This document shows positions 6,151 through 6,826 of a stretch of DNA of 6,826 nt, one piece after another. Source of the stretch: Chloroflexota bacterium (GTDB taxonomy: Bacteria; Chloroflexota; Anaerolineae; Promineifilales; Promineifilaceae). Location of the stretch: positions 1 to 6,826 of the forward strand of contig JAJRTP010000003.1 in NCBI GenBank assembly GCA_024278255.1, written 5' to 3'. Made by a program: the position numbers and the translations under genes. The notes under the pieces were generated by a model. It was not told the origin of the DNA. It was given only the letters and a program-made list of their open reading frames with translations, and searched no databases. Each line of letters opens with the position of its first letter. The stretch's first letter is position 1.

Positions 6151-6175
6151 ACACCCAAAAAGGAAACCTTGCCCC

Positions 6176-6826
6176 ATGAAACACAAACACCTCCCCCTCA
6201 TCGCCAGCCTCGCCACCCTGCTCCTCCTCACCCTGGGCGCCCTCAACCTGCTGCGCCCCACGCCGCCCAGCCGGGCACAAGCCTCCGTCTGCACCCGCCC
6301 CTTCGTTCCCGTGGCCACGCCGCTCAACGACCTGGGGGCCAACGAATACCGGCGCGGCGGCACAGACCCCACCGGCTTCACCGGCGGCTTGTACCCCAAC
6401 GGCCGTAATGCCCGCCCATCCCCCCACGAAGCCGCCGGCGTCGCCCTGGCCCAACAAATTGTGCCCCTGGATACGGCCGGCAATCCCGACCCCAACGGCA
6501 AAATTGTCATGATTTCCGTCGGCATGTCCAACGCCTTCATGGAATTTCGCAGCTTCAAAAATATGGCCGAAGCCGACCCCGATACCAACCCCAACCTCAT
6601 CCTGATCAACGGCGCCCAGCCCGGCCAGGTAGCCCAATTCTGGACAGACCCCAACGCCCCCACCTGGATCACCGTCACCCAACGCCTGACGGACGTCGGC
6701 CTCACCCCGCAGCAAGTGCAGATCGCCTGGGTCAAACAAGCCCGCACCGGAGACGGCAGCTTCCCCGCCAAAGTGGAGCAGCTTCAGGCCGATCTGGAAG
6801 CCATCGTGCAAAACTTGCTTATCAAC
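6176..6826 (+). CDS. Secreted protein of unknown, possibly SGNH-like, family (5' part only)
   Basis: 217 codons run open from the ATG to the window edge. AAGGA (6160-6164) is 11 nt upstream. Residues 1-36 are a signal peptide (MKHKH, Leu-rich core, SRAQA cut site), so the product is exported. The mature part reads VPLNDLG-like, GFTGGLYPNG, HEAAGVALA, PLDTAGNPDPNGKIVMISVGMSNAFMEF (about 98-124), NLILINGAQPGQ (140-151), WITVTQRL, VQIAWVKQA (181-189). The strand-GMS-N pattern and NGAQPG recall SGNH-hydrolase blocks I and II, with Ser118 as a candidate nucleophile, but the His block is not in view. This is a weak family call. Third positions are dominated by C, as in the highest-GC part of the window, which supports this frame over the long antisense frames. 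Divergent from the exporter. Confidence 0.75.
   Translation, partial: MKHKHLPLIASLATLLLLTLGALNLLRPTPPSRAQASVCTRPFVPVATPLNDLGANEYRRGGTDPTGFTGGLYPNGRNARPSPHEAAGVALAQQIVPLDTAGNPDPNGKIVMISVGMSNAFMEFRSFKNMAEADPDTNPNLILINGAQPGQVAQFWTDPNAPTWITVTQRLTDVGLTPQQVQIAWVKQARTGDGSFPAKVEQLQADLEAIVQNLLIN

Larger units (their letters stand above)
5932..6175. other. Divergent intergenic region between exporter and secreted protein
   Basis: About 240 bp without genes, but dense in signals: the leader palindrome, a TATAAT for the leftward gene, a full promoter for the rightward gene, the duplicated block, a perfect GTGATCAC palindrome near 6003-6010, and three ACGGCCGT words (5977, 6081, 6137). Confidence 0.6.

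Noticed and set aside
6119..6811. Long antisense frames (230 and 227 codons, minus strand) over the rightward secreted-protein gene.
   Set aside because: They are mirror products of C-rich third positions in the plus frame, which has a signal peptide, an upstream AAGGA and a plausible promoter. The antisense products are Gly-rich without recognisable motifs.

Overview
The window looks like chromosomal DNA of an environmental bacterium, most likely a Chloroflexota (Anaerolineae-like) lineage. That is an inference from three things: the protein repertoire (helix-hairpin-helix units ending in a WPxQASxAAxGDW signature, DUF1269-like glycine-zipper proteins, a GluR0-like channel), the codon use, and the very frequent palindromic word ACGGCCGT. 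No ribosomal or other taxonomic marker is present.

Layout. Positions 1-about 884 are the end of an IS630-family insertion sequence, transcribed leftward. Its transposase is split by a -1 frame change at an A6G5 tract, and the element runs out of the window on the left. Next (856-1941, minus) is a prokaryotic ionotropic glutamate receptor-like potassium channel. Its last segment is missing because the IS sits in it, and the IS supplies the stop codon. A strong hairpin terminator (1969-2005) separates it from a probable two-gene minus-strand operon. The operon consists of a short DUF1269-like glycine-zipper protein (3475-4038, GTG start) followed by a longer paralogue with three C-terminal helix-hairpin-helix repeats (2019-3413). 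A non-coding gap (4039-4335) holds a good sigma70-like promoter for that pair. Then comes a 14-TM DHA2-type MFS drug/proton antiporter (4336-5931, minus). The final stretch is a divergent promoter region (5932-6175) and the start of a rightward secreted protein (6176 to the window end) of unknown, possibly SGNH-like, family.

How they work together. Most of the window concerns the cell envelope: a ligand-gated channel, two proteins with glycine-zipper membrane segments, an exporter and a secreted protein. The DUF1269 pair is probably one transcript. The channel begins only 27 nt after the terminator hairpin and may depend on read-through. The exporter and the secreted protein are divergently transcribed from a compact region that contains an imperfect tandem repeat and ACGGCCGT palindromes. 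A 27-bp near-perfect palindrome lies in the exporter's leader.

The items most worth a second look are the DUF1269-(HhH)3 architecture, the IS-truncated channel, the ACGGCCGT word, the duplicated promoter block and the leader palindrome. No CRISPR array, tRNA, rRNA or clearly new defence system is visible.
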